64,000 nucleotides of DNA from Hyphomicrobium sp. CS1BSMeth3 (GTDB lineage Bacteria > Pseudomonadota > Alphaproteobacteria > Rhizobiales > Hyphomicrobiaceae). Below the pieces are notes generated by a model, which was not told the DNA's origin, searched no databases, and worked only from the letters and a program-made list of their open reading frames with translations. Position numbers and translations under genes: made by a program. This document shows, one piece after another, positions 61,565 to 64,000 of the stretch. Location: NCBI RefSeq assembly GCF_900117415.1, contig NZ_FPEI01000006.1:2480001-2544000 (forward strand). Reading direction: 5' to 3'. Numbering within the stretch: position 1 is the first letter of the stretch; every line of letters starts with the position of its first letter.

Positions 61565-62274
61565 CGGTAGCCCTCATCGATCGAGCGCTTGATCGCGGCA
61601 TCGAGCTCCGCGCGGTCGATGATCCCAGTCAGATTGTCCCGCGTCGGGCCAAAGCGGCGCGCATGAATGGCGCGCTCGCGCGAGACCAGCTCCAGGCGAG
61701 CGAGCTCGGCCAGCGGATCAGCATGATCATCGACGCGGATGTCGAGCATGGGAGAGTCTTCCTCATCGTGCACGAGGAGTGCTGCCGACTGGCGCCCGCG
61801 CTTGTCCCCACCCGCCGCCTCGCCGGCCTGCATGGCGCGAATGAGCCGTTCGGGCAATGGTAAGTCCGCGCCGGCCTCGTAGGCGTCCGCCGTTGCCTCG
61901 ATCACCTGGGGACCTGCGAGCATGTTGCCGGCGATCGAGATCGTCGCGCGCTGAAGGTGGCCGCACCAGTCGATGCACGCCGCACCGGTCGCGGCAGCAA
62001 AGCGCCCCTCGCGGTCCATGATGTGGACCTGGCGGTGGTCGCGCCCTTCGTCGGCCATCATGAGCATGCGAACGACATCATCGGCCGACCCGCCTGCCGT
62101 CAGCAGCGCGAGGCCTCGCGGCCCGAAGAATGGATTGGTCAGCGCCTGCGTGCACACGGCACCGATGCCGGTCCGCAAATGCGGCACGCGAGCCCCCACG
62201 GCAAAATTGCACGTCGCGACCGCAATACCAATGCGGCCACTCGCGGGATCCCGCGCGATGATCGACCAAGTCAT
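61561..62274 (-). CDS. DUF1028 family protein
   Basis: A 237-aa protein of the DUF1028 family, predicted Ntn-hydrolase-like. Seen are the N-terminal WSIIARDPASGRIGIAVAT, VGARVPHLRTGIGAVCTQA, then GPRGLALLTAGGSADDVV, and SIAGNMLAGPQVIEATADAY, all typical of the family. The activity is unknown; members often neighbour amidohydrolases or peptidases. Its final codon and stop are formed within repeat copy C. The GST gene lies upstream on the same strand, 33 bases away. Confidence 0.88.
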   Translation of the reverse strand: MTWSIIARDPASGRIGIAVATCNFAVGARVPHLRTGIGAVCTQALTNPFFGPRGLALLTAGGSADDVVRMLMMADEGRDHRQVHIMDREGRFAAATGAACIDWCGHLQRATISIAGNMLAGPQVIEATADAYEAGADLPLPERLIRAMQAGEAAGGDKRGRQSAALLVHDEEDSPMLDIRVDDHADPLAELARLELVSRERAIHARRFGPTRDNLTGIIDRAELDAAIKRSIDEGYR

Positions 62275-62307
62275 GCCACTTCCCCCAAGCCTTCGCGGCC
62301 TGCGGAT

Positions 62308-62934
62308 TTAGGCTGTGCCGTGCGCCACTGCAAGCGCTCGCGCAACGGCTGGACGTTCCTTCATGCGTGCGAAGTGATCGGCGACGCGCGGGAACTGCGC
62401 GATGTCGACCTTGTCCTGCTTGAGCCAGCCGGAAACTGTGAACAGATAGGCGTCCGCAATCGAGTAATTCTCACCCATGACCCATGGGCCACGAAACATG
62501 CGGCTTTCGATGACTTCGTAAAAGTCCGTCATGTTCTGCTGAACCTTGGCCTTCATGGACTCGAGCGCCGCCGGATCGTCCGCCCAGCGTGAGCCCCTGA
62601 TGCCGTGCGAATGACCTGGATGCACCGTCGAGCACATATAGCTGTTGAAGGCCTGGACTTCGGCAAAGGCAAAGGAGTCATCAAGCGGCGCAAGCCCACT
62701 CGCCGGATGCGTAGCGGCGACATACGCCAGGATCGCGGGAGTCTCCGTGATGACGCCGCGAGCCGTGACGAGCACAGGCACGCGCCCCTTCGGATTCATC
62801 GCAAGATAGTCGGGCGTGCGCTGCTGGCTCGTCTTGAAATCGACGCGAATGGCCTCGTAGTCGGCGCCTGCTTCCTCGAGCGCGATGTGCGAGGCCAGCG
62901 AGCACGTGTGCGGCGCGTAGTAGAACTTCATCAT
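62308..62934 (-). CDS. Glutathione S-transferase family protein
   Basis: A 208-aa cytosolic GST. The thioredoxin-like N-domain has KFYYAPHTCSLASHIALEEAG, NPKGRVPVLVTARGVITETPA (cis-Pro and the Glu-Thr/Ser glutathione-binding pair), and the helical C-domain has FAEVQAFNSYMCSTVHPGHS and GENYSIADAYLFTVSGWL. The Ser/Cys near residue 11 suggests the beta/nu-type group. It conjugates or reduces with glutathione; substrate unknown. It starts 10 bases downstream of the dihydrolipoyl dehydrogenase stop, so it is probably co-transcribed with lpd. Confidence 0.92.
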   Translation of the reverse strand: MMKFYYAPHTCSLASHIALEEAGADYEAIRVDFKTSQQRTPDYLAMNPKGRVPVLVTARGVITETPAILAYVAATHPASGLAPLDDSFAFAEVQAFNSYMCSTVHPGHSHGIRGSRWADDPAALESMKAKVQQNMTDFYEVIESRMFRGPWVMGENYSIADAYLFTVSGWLKQDKVDIAQFPRVADHFARMKERPAVARALAVAHGTA

Positions 62935-62944
62935 CTCATTGCCC

Positions 62945-64000
62945 TCAAGTGTGGATGACGCGGCCGAAGGCGTCGAGCACGCTCTCGTGCATCATCTCAG
63001 AGAGCGTCGGGTGCGGGAAGACGGTGTGGATCAGCTCCTCCTCCGTCGTCTCGAGGCCCATGGCAATGACGAAGCCCTGGATCAGCTCGGTTACCTCGGC
63101 GCCGATCATATGCGCGCCGATGAGCTGGCCGGTCTTGGCATCGAAGATCGTTTTCACGAGGCCGTCGGGCTCGCCGAGCGCAATAGCCTTGCCGTTGCCG
63201 ACGAATGGGAAGCGCCCGACCTTGATCTGGCGCCCCTGCTCCTTGGCCTTGGCTTCCGTGAGGCCGACGCTTGCGACTTGCGGATGACAGTACGTGCAGC
63301 CCGGGATCTGCAGCTTGTCCATGGCGTGCGTGTGGAGGCCTTTGATGGTCTCGACGCAGATGACGCCTTCGTGCTCGGCCTTGTGCGCCAGCATGGGCGG
63401 CCCGGCGACGTCGCCGATGGCATAGATGCCGGCCACGTTCGTGCGGCCGAGGCCATCCGTGACGATCGTTCCGCGCTCGACTTTCACGCCGAGCTTCTCG
63501 AGCCCGAGGCCCTCGACGTTGCCGACGACGCCCACGGCCGAGATCACCTTCTCGAACTCGGCGGTCGTGCGCTTGCCCTTGTCGTCCTCGATCGTCGCGA
63601 TGACCTTGTCACTCTTCTTGTCGAGCGCAACCACCTTCGCGCCGGTCATGATCTTCATGCCCTGGCGCTCGAAGCGCTTCCTTGCCAGCGCCGCGATCTC
63701 GGCATCCTCGACGGGGAGGATCTGCGGCAGCAGCTCGACCACCGTCACCTCGCTGCCCATGGTCCGATAGAAGGAGGCGAACTCGATGCCGATGGCGCCG
63801 GAGCCGACGACGAGCAGCGACTTCGGCATGGTCTGCGGCAGCATGGCCTCGAAATAGGTCCACACCTGCTTGCCGTCCGGCTCGAGGCCGGGGAGCACGC
63901 GGGGACGTGCGCCGGTCGCGATGATGATGTGCTTGGCCTCATAAGTGCCGGCACCGAGCGTGCCGGCCGGCGGCGGCACCTGCGGCTGCATGGGCGCCTT
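62945..64000 (-). CDS. lpdA: Dihydrolipoyl dehydrogenase, N-terminus beyond window
   Basis: The last about 350 residues of an FAD disulfide reductase; the frame continues past the right edge with no start seen. NAD-binding motif VVGSGAIGIEFASFYRTMG, the interface motif DVAGPPMLAHKAEHEG and the C-terminal His-Glu pair region HTVFPHPTLSEMMHES are those of lipoamide dehydrogenase (E3). The redox Cys pair and the FAD motif must lie outside the window. E3 serves the pyruvate and 2-oxoglutarate dehydrogenase complexes, so those genes are likely just beyond. The gene ends 10 bases before the GST gene. Confidence 0.95.
   Translation of the reverse strand, partial: KAPMQPQVPPPAGTLGAGTYEAKHIIIATGARPRVLPGLEPDGKQVWTYFEAMLPQTMPKSLLVVGSGAIGIEFASFYRTMGSEVTVVELLPQILPVEDAEIAALARKRFERQGMKIMTGAKVVALDKKSDKVIATIEDDKGKRTTAEFEKVISAVGVVGNVEGLGLEKLGVKVERGTIVTDGLGRTNVAGIYAIGDVAGPPMLAHKAEHEGVICVETIKGLHTHAMDKLQIPGCTYCHPQVASVGLTEAKAKEQGRQIKVGRFPFVGNGKAIALGEPDGLVKTIFDAKTGQLIGAHMIGAEVTELIQGFVIAMGLETTEEELIHTVFPHPTLSEMMHESVLDAFGRVIHT

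Noticed and set aside
1-64000. CRISPR arrays, insertion sequences, prophage or plasmid functions
   Set aside because: No regularly spaced direct repeats, transposase, integrase, phage structural or replication genes were seen on either strand.

Overview
The window is GC-rich, densely coded chromosomal DNA, most likely from an alphaproteobacterium of the order Hyphomicrobiales (Rhizobiales). This is inferred from the gene families (BA14K-like C-terminus, host-attachment protein, DUF3775, many Tct/Bug-type and CaiB-type catabolic genes), the FixK/FNR-type boxes and a Fur/Mur-type box. The genus cannot be fixed from this sequence. One tRNA gene (Arg, anticodon CCT) is present. I saw no rRNA, CRISPR array, transposase or phage gene.

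Layout. (1) 1-10.4 kb: a secreted protein cut by the left edge, an ABC-2 exporter coupled to a host-attachment family protein, a phosphoribosyltransferase, DUF3775 and DUF4389 proteins, a secreted BA14K-like protein, a three-gene Mla lipid-transport operon and a lone cytochrome oxidase subunit I gene. Several of these are preceded by 14-bp FNR/FixK-type palindromes at similar distances from the start codon, and a further one precedes a DUF2189 gene at 58.5 kb, suggesting a low-oxygen regulon. (2) 10.7-20.3 kb: a DctB/DctD-like two-component pair followed by a near-ideal sigma-54 promoter and an OMP-adaptor-RND efflux operon. (3) 20.6-28.1 kb: a porin behind a Fur/Mur-like palindrome, an unusual fusion of an NMT1/THI5-type binding domain to a TRIC-type channel domain, YbaK deacylase, a Sco-type copper protein and a large MscS-family channel. 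(4) 28.1-35.8 kb: sulfur supply, with cysHDN and ssuD on the minus strand and ssuACB divergent. (5) 36-57.4 kb: a catabolic island with an enolase-superfamily enzyme, a CitE-like lyase, two CaiB-type CoA-transferases (one a double-domain fusion), two IclR regulators, an OYE-family reductase, a TctABC transporter, two MmgE/PrpD proteins, a LysR regulator, a beta-hydroxyacid dehydrogenase, a carboxymuconolactone-decarboxylase-like protein, a metallo-beta-lactamase-fold hydrolase and an enoyl-CoA hydratase/acyl-CoA dehydrogenase/SDR set. (6) 57.5-64 kb: tRNA-Arg, DUF2189, a half-size TPP enzyme with an HpcH/HpaI aldolase and an MFS carrier, DUF1028, a GST and dihydrolipoyl dehydrogenase running off the right edge.

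How parts work together. The sigma-54 activator gene and the sigma-54 promoter are adjacent, so the two-component pair probably drives the efflux operon rather than a dicarboxylate carrier. The Tct transporter, CoA-transferases, lyase, hydratase, dehydrogenases and PrpD proteins look like uptake, CoA activation and beta-oxidation-like breakdown of an unidentified carboxylic acid. A composite two-hairpin repeat occurs three times (20.3, 50.3 and 61.4 kb); the last copy supplies the stop codons of both flanking convergent genes.
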